A stretch of 64,000 bases of DNA from Cyanobium sp. AMD-g. Lineage in GTDB: Bacteria > Cyanobacteriota > Cyanobacteriia > PCC-6307 > Cyanobiaceae. A program made the position numbers and the translations under genes. Position 1 is the first letter of the stretch. Each line of letters starts with the position of its first letter. Under the pieces are notes generated by a model, which made no database searches, was not told the DNA's origin, and saw only the letters and a list, made by a program, of their open reading frames with translations. Positions 52,585 through 60,564 of the stretch are shown piece after piece. The stretch spans positions 34,710-98,709 of the forward strand of contig NZ_JAGQCW010000007.1 in assembly GCF_024346395.1 (NCBI RefSeq). Reading direction: 5' to 3'.

Positions 52585-52938
52585 ATGGGCTACCACCACG
52601 ACCACGATGGGCGCAGGGACCGTCAGGATTCCCTCTGCGATCGGGAGTTCCTCACGCGCGCCCAGCGCCAGGACCTCCAGCCGCTGGAGGTGCGCCGCCT
52701 GCTGTGGGAAGGCGCCACCCTGGTGCAGCGGAAACATCCGCTCGGCGACTCCCTCCAGGGAGCCGTCCAGCTGGAGGCGGAAATGGAGGCGGATCGGATC
52801 GGTGTCCTGCTGCCCGACCTTGCCTACCCCTTGATCTGTGCCGGACGGGGCCGTGGGGGGGCGATCCAGTGTTCAGCCGTTCAGCTGGCGGAGGACTTGC
52901 TTGACCTGGGCTACCGCCATGTCTTCAGTCTGGCCTAA
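52585..52938 (+). CDS. Rhodanese-like domain protein, divergent
   Basis: 117 residues from the ATG at 52585. LTRAQRQDLQPLEVRRLLWEGATLVQ, a later GAVQLEAEMEAD and PLICAGRGRGGAIQCSAVQLAEDLLDLGYRHVFSLA follow the layout of single-domain rhodaneses, with Cys in CAGRGRG at the active-loop position but a loop one residue shorter than CxxGxR. The N-terminal MGYHHDHDGRRD is His/Asp-rich. Sulfur transfer is possible but not certain. A TTG at 52423 would extend it across the candidate RNA and is not favoured. Confidence 0.55.
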   Translation: MGYHHDHDGRRDRQDSLCDREFLTRAQRQDLQPLEVRRLLWEGATLVQRKHPLGDSLQGAVQLEAEMEADRIGVLLPDLAYPLICAGRGRGGAIQCSAVQLAEDLLDLGYRHVFSLA

Positions 52939-53741
52939 GGGATGGGGGTGACGGGAGCTCCCGGGGGCTGGCGGTGCAGCACCACCTCTCCGTCCACCAG
53001 CAGCACGGCCTCCCCTGCCTGCAACGGCAGCCATTCCTCGTCCGTTGTGAGTGGTTCGGTGCTGACGATCGTCACGACGTCGCCATCGCCGGCCAGCTCG
53101 GAGAAGTCGACGCTGAGGTCGTCATCGGCCAGGGTGGCCCGACCGAAGGGCGACCGGCGTGTGATCCGGTGCAGACGGCTGCTGGCGTGGGCGAACAGCC
53201 AGCTGCCGTTGCTGATCAGGCAGTTGAACGTGCCCTGATGCTCCAGCTGCCGCGAGCTTTCGACCAGGGTGGCGAAGGTGGCCTCCAGATCCTCCGGATC
53301 GGCATCGGCGGCGTTCAATTGCTCGAGGATCCAGCAGAAGGCGATTTCGCTGTCGGTGGAACCCTCCGGCCGAAACAGGTGCGTGCCCGGCAGGGGCCCC
53401 AGCAGGTTGCCGTTATGGGCGAACACCCACTCCCGCCCGCGCCAGCGGCGATGGAAGGGGTGGCAGTTCTCCAGGGCGACCACCCCCTGGGTGGCCTTGC
53501 GGATGTGGGCGATCGAGCAACGGGAGCGCAGATCCAGGCGGGCCACGCGGGCGGCGATGGGCGAGAAGGCCGCCGGGGCGTCCTCCCGGTACAGATGCAC
53601 CCCGCGGCCGTCGGGGTCGAAGCTGGCCACCCCCCAACCATCGGCATGGACTCCGGTGGCCCCACCCCGGCGGGTGAGGCCATGGAAGGAGAAGCGCATG
53701 TCGGTGGGGGTGTTGGCGCTGAGGGCCAGCAGTTCACACAT
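52935..53741 (-). CDS. Class II glutamine amidotransferase (YafJ type)
   Basis: 268 residues. After Met removal the N-terminal Cys of MCELLALSANTP is the nucleophile of Ntn amidotransferases; GVHADGWGVASF, SIAHIRKATQG and WVFAHNGNLLG complete the glutaminase site. No synthetase domain follows, as in YafJ/DUF3700-like proteins, so the ammonia acceptor is unknown. Convergent with the rhodanese-like gene by a four-base overlap. Confidence 0.88.
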   Translation of the reverse strand: MCELLALSANTPTDMRFSFHGLTRRGGATGVHADGWGVASFDPDGRGVHLYREDAPAAFSPIAARVARLDLRSRCSIAHIRKATQGVVALENCHPFHRRWRGREWVFAHNGNLLGPLPGTHLFRPEGSTDSEIAFCWILEQLNAADADPEDLEATFATLVESSRQLEHQGTFNCLISNGSWLFAHASSRLHRITRRSPFGRATLADDDLSVDFSELAGDGDVVTIVSTEPLTTDEEWLPLQAGEAVLLVDGEVVLHRQPPGAPVTPIP

Positions 53742-53782
53742 CACCCGAGGTCCACCGTCGGCCCCCATCCTCCCCGCCGGGA

Positions 53783-54838
53783 TCAGCGCGAGCGGCTGAA
53801 CAGTTGGTCCCAGACCCCGTCCTTGCCGAAGAAGGTGGCGTTGATCTTGTCCCAGCCGCCGAAGTCGCCGGCCGAGAAGAGTTGCTTCACCGGTGCGAAA
53901 CGGCCCTTCACCCGGCTCCACACGCCCGGACTGACCGGACGGAAGCCCTCCTCGGCGAAGATCTCCTGGGCCGGCTCGCTCTGCAGGTAGGCGGCCAGGG
54001 CTTCGGCGGCCTTGCGGGTGCCCTTGTGGTCCACGTTGCGGTCGATGACGGTCACCGGGCCCTCGATGCGGATGTTGACATCGGGCACGATGAAGGGGGC
54101 TTCGAGATCGCCGCTGCGCCTGGCGAGGATCGCCTCGTTTTCGTAATTGAGCAGCACGTCGCCCTGGCCGCGCTTGAGGAACACGTCGCTGGCTTCGCGG
54201 GCGTCCTTGGGCAGGTTCTCCACGTTGCGGTAGACCGAGCCCACGTAGGCCTTGGCCTGGGCCTCGCTGCCGCCGGTCTGGCTGATCGAGCCCCAGAGGC
54301 CCAGGAAGTTCCAGCGGGCACCACCCGAGGTCTTGGGATTGGCCGTCACCACGGTGATGCCGGGCTTGGCCAGATCCGCCCAGGTCCGGACGCCTCTGGG
54401 ATTGCCGTCCCGGGTGACGAAGGCCACCACCGAGTGGGTGATGATCGAGCCGCCGGGCAGATCCTTCTCCCAGCCTGGCTGGACCAGGCCCGCTTCCTGG
54501 AGCTTGAGCACGTCACCGGCCAGGGCGAGGGTGGCCACGTCGGCATCGAGGCCGTCGATGATCGCCCGGGTCTGGGAGCCGGAGCCGCCGTAGCTGGTCT
54601 TCACGGAGATCGGCTGGCCGGTTCTGGCTTTCCAGTCGGCTTCGAACTTGGGCAGGATCCGGTCGTAGGCCCCCTTGGTCACGGCGTAGCTCACCAGCAG
54701 CAGCTCCTGGGGAGCGCCGCTCCCGTCGGCACCGGCACCGACCTCGGGCCGGGGGCTGCAGCCGGACAGGGCCAGGCCCCCCAGCAGGAGGCCGGTGATG
54801 GCGAGGGGGGCGGTGGAACGGGCGAAGCGGGAAACCAC
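53783..54838 (-). CDS. sbpA: Sulfate ABC transporter substrate-binding lipoprotein
   Basis: 351 residues from a GTG at 54838. Signal with lipobox (ITGLLLGGLALSGC). The mature protein has LLLVSYAVTKGAYDRILPKF, KTSYGGSGSQTRAIIDG, ANPKTSGGARWNFLGLWG and NYENEAILA, the sulfate-binding pattern of Sbp/CysP. It captures sulfate for CysATW encoded 3 kb away. A tandem paralogue precedes it. The motif TACCGGTGTA lies 30 bases before its start (54868-54877). Confidence 0.92.
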   Translation of the reverse strand: MVSRFARSTAPLAITGLLLGGLALSGCSPRPEVGAGADGSGAPQELLLVSYAVTKGAYDRILPKFEADWKARTGQPISVKTSYGGSGSQTRAIIDGLDADVATLALAGDVLKLQEAGLVQPGWEKDLPGGSIITHSVVAFVTRDGNPRGVRTWADLAKPGITVVTANPKTSGGARWNFLGLWGSISQTGGSEAQAKAYVGSVYRNVENLPKDAREASDVFLKRGQGDVLLNYENEAILARRSGDLEAPFIVPDVNIRIEGPVTVIDRNVDHKGTRKAAEALAAYLQSEPAQEIFAEEGFRPVSPGVWSRVKGRFAPVKQLFSAGDFGGWDKINATFFGKDGVWDQLFSRSR

Positions 54839-54867
54839 GGTTTTCTGATCGACAATCCGGCAGAGCT

Positions 54868-54877
54868 TACACCGGTA
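54868..54877 (-). promoter_or_regulatory. TACCGGTRTA motif before sbpA
   Basis: Minus-strand TACCGGTGTA, 30 bases upstream of the sbpA GTG. The same ten-base pattern with one purine change is found 33 bases upstream of cysA. It overlaps a plausible -10 region. Probably a binding site or promoter element shared by the sulfur genes; the regulator is not known. Confidence 0.45.
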
Positions 54878-54963
54878 TCCCGATCGGCTATCCATCGCCC
54901 TCCTGGCCCCTGGTCCGCCTCCCCTGGCCTGTTCCGCCCCCGCTCAGGGGGCCAGTTCCTGGA

Positions 54964-56043
54964 TCAGCGGGATTTGGAGAAAATCGAATCCCAGAGCCCT
55001 CCCTTGCCGAAGAAGCGCTTGTTGATGGTGTCCCAGCCGCCGAAGTCCCGGGCGGTGAACAGCTTCGAGACCGGAGCGAACCGGGATCGCGTCTCGGCTT
55101 TGATCTTGGCGTTGACGGGTCGGAATCCCTCCTCGGCAAAGGCCCGCTGGGCCGGCTCGCTGTACAGATACCTGGCGAAAGCCTCGGCCACCTTTCGGGT
55201 TCCCTTGCGGTCCACGTTCCTGTCGACGACGGCGATCGGCCCCTCGATCAGGATGTTGGTGGTGGGCACGATGTAGGGGGTTTTCCAGGTGCCGCTCTTC
55301 CTGGCCAGGATCGCCTCGTTCTCGTAGTTGAGCAGCGCATCACCCTGGTTGCGTTTCACGAACACGTCGGTGGCCTCACGGGCATCCTTGGGGAGGGTGT
55401 CCACATTGCGGTACACGTTGGTCACGAAGGCGCGGGCCTTGGCCTCATTGCCGCCGGTTTCCGTCACCGAGCCCCAGAGGCCCAGGAAGTTCCAACGGGC
55501 GCCGCCGGAGGTCTTGGGATTGGCGGTGATCACCTCCACATTCTTGTTGTCGAGATCGTTCCAGGTGCGGATCTTCTTCGGGTTGCCGGGACGCACGAAG
55601 AACGCGACCACCGAGTTGGTGATGATGCTGTTGTTGGGATTCTCCTTCTCCCAGCCGGGACGGATCAGGCCTGCCTCCTCGAGCTTCAGGGTGTCGGCCG
55701 TCAGGGCCAGGCCCACCACATCCGCCGCCAGGCCGTCGATCACCGCCCGGGTCTGGGAGCCGGAGCCGCCGTAGCTGGTGCGGATGACGACGCTCTGACC
55801 GGTCCGCTTCTTCCAGTCGGCCGTGAACCGGGGAATGATCTTGTCGTAGGCCGCCTTGGTGACGGCGTAGGAGACCAGCAGCAGTTCCTGATTTTTCGCC
55901 GGTTGCTGCGCCTGGGCGTTCAGGGGCACCAGGGTGCCGGAACCCCCCAGGGCGACGGCGACGGCCAGGGGGGCGGCCACCAGGCCGGGATGCCATGGGC
56001 GGCGGGCGGCTGGCAGGACCGGCGAGGAGAAGGGATGAAGCAC
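54964..56043 (-). CDS. sbpA: Sulfate ABC transporter substrate-binding protein, paralogue
   Basis: 359 residues if the GTG at 56043 is used; an ATG at 56112 is in frame. Same core as its neighbour: LLLVSYAVTKAAYDKIIPRF, RTSYGGSGSQTRAVIDG, ANPKTSGGARWNFLGLWG. The signal peptide (LVAAPLAVAVALGGSGTLVPLNAQA) lacks a lipobox Cys, so this copy should be soluble in the periplasm, unlike the lipoprotein copy. 125 bases separate the two. Divergent from the Rrf2 gene. Confidence 0.9.
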   Translation of the reverse strand: MLHPFSSPVLPAARRPWHPGLVAAPLAVAVALGGSGTLVPLNAQAQQPAKNQELLLVSYAVTKAAYDKIIPRFTADWKKRTGQSVVIRTSYGGSGSQTRAVIDGLAADVVGLALTADTLKLEEAGLIRPGWEKENPNNSIITNSVVAFFVRPGNPKKIRTWNDLDNKNVEVITANPKTSGGARWNFLGLWGSVTETGGNEAKARAFVTNVYRNVDTLPKDAREATDVFVKRNQGDALLNYENEAILARKSGTWKTPYIVPTTNILIEGPIAVVDRNVDRKGTRKVAEAFARYLYSEPAQRAFAEEGFRPVNAKIKAETRSRFAPVSKLFTARDFGGWDTINKRFFGKGGLWDSIFSKSR

Positions 56044-56180
56044 GGTTGTCCGATGGGTGAACTGGTGAAACTTATCCCTCGTCCTGCCGCGCCGATGTAG
56101 GGCGGATGACATCCCCCGGGTGCCTGGCCGGTGTCTGGCCCGGGGGTGGGGGCTGTCACAATCCCCGTAAGACAACCGTG
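56041..56180. promoter_or_regulatory. Divergent region with a 10-bp inverted repeat at both gene starts
   Basis: CACGGTTGTC (56041-56050) and its exact complement GACAACCGTG (56171-56180) sit at the starts of the divergent sulfate-binding and Rrf2 genes. A third partial copy, AACCGTGG, is at the sbpA start (54836-54843, minus). Possibly paired operators for Rrf2 self-control; chance cannot be excluded. Confidence 0.3.
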
Positions 56181-56187
56181 GAATCCC

Positions 56188-56619
56188 TTGGCCTTCAGCG
56201 CGAAAACCGGCTACGGCCTCGTCTCGCTCATGGAACTGGCCGCCATCCATTCCCGCGGCGGGGTGCTGCAGGTGGCGGAGATCGCCCAGCGCCAGGACAT
56301 CCCCGACCGTTACCTGGAGCAGATGCTGGCCAGCCTGCGGCGGGGGCAGATCCTGCGCAGCATCCGCGGCCCGAAGGGGGGCTACCAGCTGGCCCGGCCG
56401 CCGGCGGAGATCCGCGTCGATGACATTGTCAGCTGTCTGGAGGGGGACGTGGCCCCCCGCTCCGCTGGCGAGAACGCCACCCCCGAATTCGAGGTGCTTG
56501 GTCGGCTGGAGCAGCGACTGGAGGAGGCCCGCCTGGGGATTCTCTCCGGCACCACCCTGCAGGACCTGCTGGACCAGCGGGACCACCTGGCCCAGGCCCA
56601 GGCGATGTACTTCATCTGA
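56188..56619 (+). CDS. Rrf2 family transcriptional regulator
   Basis: 143 residues from a TTG at 56188. FSAKTGYGLVSLMELA, VLQVAEIAQRQDIPDRYLEQML and SIRGPKGGYQLAR make up the Rrf2 winged-helix DNA-binding domain. It has only one Cys (IVSCLEGD), not the three Cys that hold the cluster in IscR, so it is more likely a CymR-like cysteine or sulfur sensor. Its place among sulfate uptake genes supports that. A terminator-like hairpin follows. Confidence 0.85.
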   Translation: MAFSAKTGYGLVSLMELAAIHSRGGVLQVAEIAQRQDIPDRYLEQMLASLRRGQILRSIRGPKGGYQLARPPAEIRVDDIVSCLEGDVAPRSAGENATPEFEVLGRLEQRLEEARLGILSGTTLQDLLDQRDHLAQAQAMYFI

Positions 56620-56620
56620 G

Positions 56621-56640
56621 CGGCCCGAGGCGGGCCGTTA
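56621..56640 (+). terminator. Hairpin after the Rrf2 gene
   Basis: CGGCCCG-AGG-CGGGCCG is a 7-bp GC-rich stem directly after the Rrf2 stop, followed by TTAAAT. The T-run is poor, so termination may be partial. Confidence 0.45.
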
Positions 56641-56647
56641 AATAGAC

Positions 56648-56669
56648 CACATTGCCGATGGGAAATGTG
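56648..56669. promoter_or_regulatory. Inverted repeat CACATT-N10-AATGTG
   Basis: A 6+6 inverted repeat with a 10-base spacer, about 125 bases before the Crp-family gene and after the Rrf2 hairpin. Size and symmetry fit a dimeric regulator site; its owner is unknown. Confidence 0.35.
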
Positions 56670-56795
56670 AGGTATGGTTCTGGGGTCCCCGCAGGCTCCC
56701 CATGTGCTGTTGTCGGCGAATGCCTGTTGCCAGCCGAACGCTGGCCGTTTGCTCTGTCCAGATGACCCCGTACCTATCCCTTCTTTCCTGCGGCC

Positions 56796-57347
56796 ATGAC
56801 CACCTCACGCACACCCCAGGCCCTCCGCCTCACGCTCCTGCCCCATGACGTCCTGCCCGATGGGCTGCACTGGAGAATCCAGGACGGCTACATCCGCACC
56901 GCCTCCCACGACGAGGAAGGCGAGTCCTTCACCCTGGGCCTCTGGGGCCCGGGCGACTGGGTGACCAATGCTTACTCCGCCCTGCGGCCGGTGGAGATCC
57001 AGTGCCTGTCCACCGTCGTGGTGGAGCAGGGCCATCCCAGCGAGGCCGAGATCCTGGCCTTTCTGCACCACCAGATCAGGAACACCGAAGAGCTGTTCGA
57101 AATCAACCGGGTCCGCGGCGCCGACTCACGGCTGCTGCGGCTGCTGCGCTGGATCGGCCTCCGCTTCGGGCAGGTGAGCAGCCGCGGCTACCGCCTCTCC
57201 CTGCGGGACATGAACCTCACCCATCAGGCCCTGGCGGAGATCTGCGGCCTCACCCGGGTGACGGTCACCAAGACCCTCAACCATTTCAAGCGCCTCGGAC
57301 TGCTGCATCAGGTGAGCGACACCGACCTGATGATCAGCATCCCCTGA
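56796..57347 (+). CDS. Crp/Fnr family regulator, CysR-like
   Basis: 183 residues. The N-terminal part is a reduced cNMP-binding-like beta domain (SFTLGLWGPGDWVTNAYSAL). The C-terminal helix-turn-helix is LTHQALAEICGLTRVTVTKTLNHFKRLGLL, as in Crp/NtcA proteins. No Arg-containing cAMP-binding cassette is seen. In Synechococcus elongatus a Crp-family protein, CysR, lies in the sulfate transport cluster and is needed for its induction; position and family match that here. The 176-base upstream region is unusually AT-rich. Confidence 0.8.
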   Translation: MTTSRTPQALRLTLLPHDVLPDGLHWRIQDGYIRTASHDEEGESFTLGLWGPGDWVTNAYSALRPVEIQCLSTVVVEQGHPSEAEILAFLHHQIRNTEELFEINRVRGADSRLLRLLRWIGLRFGQVSSRGYRLSLRDMNLTHQALAEICGLTRVTVTKTLNHFKRLGLLHQVSDTDLMISIP

Positions 57348-57438
57348 GCGCGCCGCCGGGCCTCAGCACCAACGTCTCGGCGCCCCATTCTCAGCGTCCT
57401 TTCTGTTCAACAACACCCACGCATCAACAACCACCGTC

Positions 57439-57636
57439 ATGGCCGCCCAGTACTTCCGCTCCAGGCTCAATGAGCCCCATCCCCAGCGCTTTACGCTCGT
57501 TTTCCGCAATGGTGAATTGCTGCGCCACCAGGATCCCCTGGCGGTGGCCCAGTACCTCGCCGATGCCCGCCTGGCGGAGGTTCATCCCGAACCGCCGCGC
57601 CGCCACGGCTCCGATCGAATCAATCAGATCGACTGA
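57439..57636 (+). CDS. Small hypothetical protein of the sulfate locus
   Basis: 65 residues, starting MAAQYFRSRLNEPHPQRFTLV and continuing FRNGELLRHQDPLAVAQYLADARLAEV: one short sheet and one helix, no Cys, no signal. It follows the Crp-like gene by 91 bases and abuts the stop of cysA with no gap. Function unknown; possibly a small partner of the regulator or transporter. Confidence 0.6.
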   Translation: MAAQYFRSRLNEPHPQRFTLVFRNGELLRHQDPLAVAQYLADARLAEVHPEPPRRHGSDRINQID

Positions 57637-58659
57637 TCAGATTGAATAATCCGGCTGAAAGGCGTGGGCCTGGCGGCTGATCACATGCAGTCGGTCGCCG
57701 GGTTTGAGGTTGGCGTAGTCGACCTCTTCCCGGGGAAACTGGGCCACCACCACCTCTTCGGTGTCGAGCACCAGTTCCGCCTGCAGGTCGCGGCCCATGT
57801 GGGTGAGGCGCCGCAGGCGTGCCGGCACCGTGCCCGGCTGGGGAGTGGCATGGACCTGCACGTGGTGGGGGCGCACGAAGATCCGCCCTTCCGACGGCAG
57901 CGGCGGCACGGCGCCGCGGCGCACGGGCAGGGCGCCGCTGGGCAGTTCGTTGACGGCTCCCACAAAGCTCATCACGAAGGGGGACGCGGGATGGTCGTAG
58001 ATCTCCGCCGGAGAGCCGATCTGCTCCACCCGCCCTTCGTTCATCACCACGATCCGATCAGCCACCTCCATGGCCTCCTCCTGGTCGTGGGTCACGATCA
58101 CCGTGGTGACGTGCATCTCGTCGTGGAGATTGCGTAACCAGGCGCGCAGCTCCTTGCGCACCTTGGCATCGAGGGCGCTGAAGGGTTCATCGAGCAGCAG
58201 CACCTGGGGCTGCACCGCCAGGGCCCGGGCCAGGGCCACCCGCTGGCGCTGGCCGCCGGACAGCTGGGAGGGGAAGCGGCTGCCGTAGCCGCGCAGGTGC
58301 ACCAGGTCGAGCAGCTCGTCGACCCGGCGGCGGATCGCCTCGGGCTTCCAGCGGCGCAGCTCAAGGCCGAAGGCCACATTGCGGCGCACGTTGCGGTGCT
58401 TGAACAGGGCGAAATGCTGGAACACGAAGCCCACCTGGCGCTCCTGCACCGAGCGTTGGGTGGCCTCCTCGCCGGTGATCCAGATGCGGCCGGCATCGGC
58501 CTCCTCCAGCCCGGCGATCAGGCGCAGCAGGGTGCTTTTGCCCGATCCGGACGGCCCCAGCAGGGCCACCAGTGAGCCGCTTTCCACGTCGACGCTGACG
58601 TCGTCCACGGCGCGGAAATCGCCGAAGTTCTTGCTGACGTTGGCGACGCGGATGCCCAT
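57637..58659 (-). CDS. cysA: Sulfate ABC transporter ATP-binding protein
   Basis: 340 residues. Walker [29 protein letters not shown], signature [16 protein letters not shown], Walker [26 protein letters not shown]. The C-terminal TOBE domain ([18 protein letters not shown]) is the CysA type. Divergent from cysT, with 117 bases between that contain a shared motif and a -10 TATAGT on the minus strand. Confidence 0.95.
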   Translation of the reverse strand: MGIRVANVSKNFGDFRAVDDVSVDVESGSLVALLGPSGSGKSTLLRLIAGLEEADAGRIWITGEEATQRSVQERQVGFVFQHFALFKHRNVRRNVAFGLELRRWKPEAIRRRVDELLDLVHLRGYGSRFPSQLSGGQRQRVALARALAVQPQVLLLDEPFSALDAKVRKELRAWLRNLHDEMHVTTVIVTHDQEEAMEVADRIVVMNEGRVEQIGSPAEIYDHPASPFVMSFVGAVNELPSGALPVRRGAVPPLPSEGRIFVRPHHVQVHATPQPGTVPARLRRLTHMGRDLQAELVLDTEEVVVAQFPREEVDYANLKPGDRLHVISRQAHAFQPDYSI

Positions 58660-58689
58660 CGGAGCGGCCTGGGTAGCGGGGGAGAGCAG

Positions 58690-58701
58690 ACTATACCGGT
58701 A
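58690..58701 (-). promoter_or_regulatory. cysA promoter -10 with TACCGGTRTA motif
   Basis: Minus-strand TACCGGTATA (58701-58692) runs into TATAGT (58695-58690), a good -10 about 31 bases before the cysA ATG. The ten-base motif repeats before sbpA with one purine change (54868-54877). Binding of a regulator here would cover the promoter. Confidence 0.5.
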
Positions 58702-58776
58702 AACACACCGCTGAACCGCCCTTTAGGCCGGCTACGGTGATACGGTCAGCGCCACCCCGCCGATCCGGCGCCCCCG

Positions 58777-59628
58777 ATGACCCCCGCCCCGCTGCGTCGC
58801 TGGCGCCCGCCTGCCCTGAGCCTGCCCAGCTGGCCCTGGCGCATCACCTGGACCTACCTCGGCCTGATCCTCTTTTTGCCCCTGGGCGCGATGCTGCTCA
58901 GGGCCGCCGAGGTGGGACCCGCCGGTTTCTGGGCGATGGCCACCACGCCGGAGGCCATCGCCACCTACAAGGTCAGCTTCGGCCTGGCCCTGGTGGCCAG
59001 CGTGATCAACGGCGTCTTCGGGCTGGTGGTGGCCTGGGCGCTGGTGCGCTGCCGCTTCCCGGGCCAGCGGCTGCTGGATGCCCTGATCGATCTGCCCTTC
59101 GCCTTACCCACCGCCGTCGCTGGACTCGCCCTCACGGCGGTATACAGCACCAACGGCTGGCTGGGGCAACCGCTGAACGAGGCCTTTGGCCTCAAGGTGG
59201 CCTTTGCCGCCCCCGGAGTGACGATGGCGATGGTGTTCATCTCGCTGCCCTTCGTGGTACGGACGGTGGAGCCGGTGCTGCGCTCCCTGGAGAAGGAGCA
59301 GGAGGAAGCCTCCTGGTGCCTGGGGGCCTCGCCCCTGCAGACCACCGTGCGGGTGGTGCTGCCCCAGCTGCTGCCGGCGATCCTCGGTGGGGTGGCCCAG
59401 GGCTACAGCCGGGCCGTGGGGGAGTACGGCTCGGTGGTGATGATCTCCAGCAACGTGCCCTTCCGTGACCTGATCACCCCCACCTTGATCATCCAGAAGC
59501 TGGAGGAATACGACTTCGAGGCCGCCACCGTGATCGGTTCGGTGATGCTGATCTTTTCCCTGTCCAGCCTGCTGGTGATCAACCTGCTGCAGGTCTGGGG
59601 CCAGCGCTACCAGGGCGATGCGGCCTGA
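58777..59628 (+). CDS. cysT: Sulfate ABC transporter permease CysT
   Basis: 283 residues with six hydrophobic helices. The ABC permease loop is EEASWCLGASPLQTTVRVVLPQLLPAI; early helices include TYLGLILFLPLGAMLLRAA, and LPFALPTAVAGLAL is typical of CysT. Forms the sulfate channel with CysW. Coupled to cysW 36 bases downstream. Confidence 0.93.
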   Translation: MTPAPLRRWRPPALSLPSWPWRITWTYLGLILFLPLGAMLLRAAEVGPAGFWAMATTPEAIATYKVSFGLALVASVINGVFGLVVAWALVRCRFPGQRLLDALIDLPFALPTAVAGLALTAVYSTNGWLGQPLNEAFGLKVAFAAPGVTMAMVFISLPFVVRTVEPVLRSLEKEQEEASWCLGASPLQTTVRVVLPQLLPAILGGVAQGYSRAVGEYGSVVMISSNVPFRDLITPTLIIQKLEEYDFEAATVIGSVMLIFSLSSLLVINLLQVWGQRYQGDAA

Positions 59629-59664
59629 TGGACCTCCAGCTTCCGTTGCGTTGATTCCTTCGCC

Positions 59665-60564
59665 ATGACCATCGTTGTTCCCACCTTGGAGACCCCCAGG
59701 CCAGCCCCAGCCAAGCCCTCGCGCCGCCAGGGCCTCGGCCTGCCGGCGATCCTGATTCCGCTGATTGCCTGCCTGTACGTGGGGGTGGTGATCCTGCTGC
59801 CGGCCCTGAGCGTGGTGGCTTCGGCCTTCGCCAAGGGGCTGGGCCCCTTCCTGGAGAACTTCCAGTCCCACGAATTGCTGTCCGCCCTGCGGCTCACCCT
59901 GTTCGCCACCGCCGTGGCGGTGCCCTGCAACGTCATCTTCGGCCTGGCCGCGGCCACCGCCATCTCCCGCCGTGAGTTCCGCGGCAAGGCGCTGCTGCTC
60001 AGCGTCATCGACCTGCCCTTCTCGATCTCACCGGTGGTGGTGGGCCTGATGCTGGTGCTGCTCTACAGCCCCACCCATGGGCTGCTGGGCGGTGTGGTGG
60101 AGAGCCTGGGCTGGCGCATCATCTTCTCCTGGCCCGGCATCGTTCTGGCCACGATCATCGTCACCTTCCCTTTCATGGCCCGGGAGGTGATCCCTCTGCT
60201 TGAGGAGGAGGGCTGGGAGCAGGAGGAGGCCGCCCGCACCCTCGGCGCCACCAACTGGCAGGTGTTCTGGAAGGTGACCCTCCCCTCGGTGCGCTGGGCC
60301 GCCCTCTACGGCCTGATCCTCACCACGGCCCGGGCCCTGGGGGAGTTCGGCGCCGTGGCGGTGGTCAGCGGCAACATCGAGGGCCAGACCCAGACCCTGC
60401 CCCTGTTCGTGGAGGACGCCTACAAGAACTACCAGACCGAACTGGCCTTCGGCGCGGCGATGGTGCTGGGGGGCGTGGCGATCGTGTCGTTGCTGCTCAA
60501 GCTCCTGGTGGAGCAGCTTCTGGAGCAGGACAAGAAGGCGAGCCGGAACCCCCTGGAGGGCTGA
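59665..60564 (+). CDS. cysW: Sulfate ABC transporter permease CysW
   Basis: 299 residues, six hydrophobic helices. The permease loop is EEAARTLGATNWQVFWKVTLPSV; FSISPVVVGLMLVLLYSP and GQTQTLPLFVEDAYKNYQTELAF are CysW-specific. The first 25 residues are Pro-rich and cytoplasmic. The 3' end overlaps the convergent CDF gene by 68 bases. Confidence 0.93.
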   Translation: MTIVVPTLETPRPAPAKPSRRQGLGLPAILIPLIACLYVGVVILLPALSVVASAFAKGLGPFLENFQSHELLSALRLTLFATAVAVPCNVIFGLAAATAISRREFRGKALLLSVIDLPFSISPVVVGLMLVLLYSPTHGLLGGVVESLGWRIIFSWPGIVLATIIVTFPFMAREVIPLLEEEGWEQEEAARTLGATNWQVFWKVTLPSVRWAALYGLILTTARALGEFGAVAVVSGNIEGQTQTLPLFVEDAYKNYQTELAFGAAMVLGGVAIVSLLLKLLVEQLLEQDKKASRNPLEG

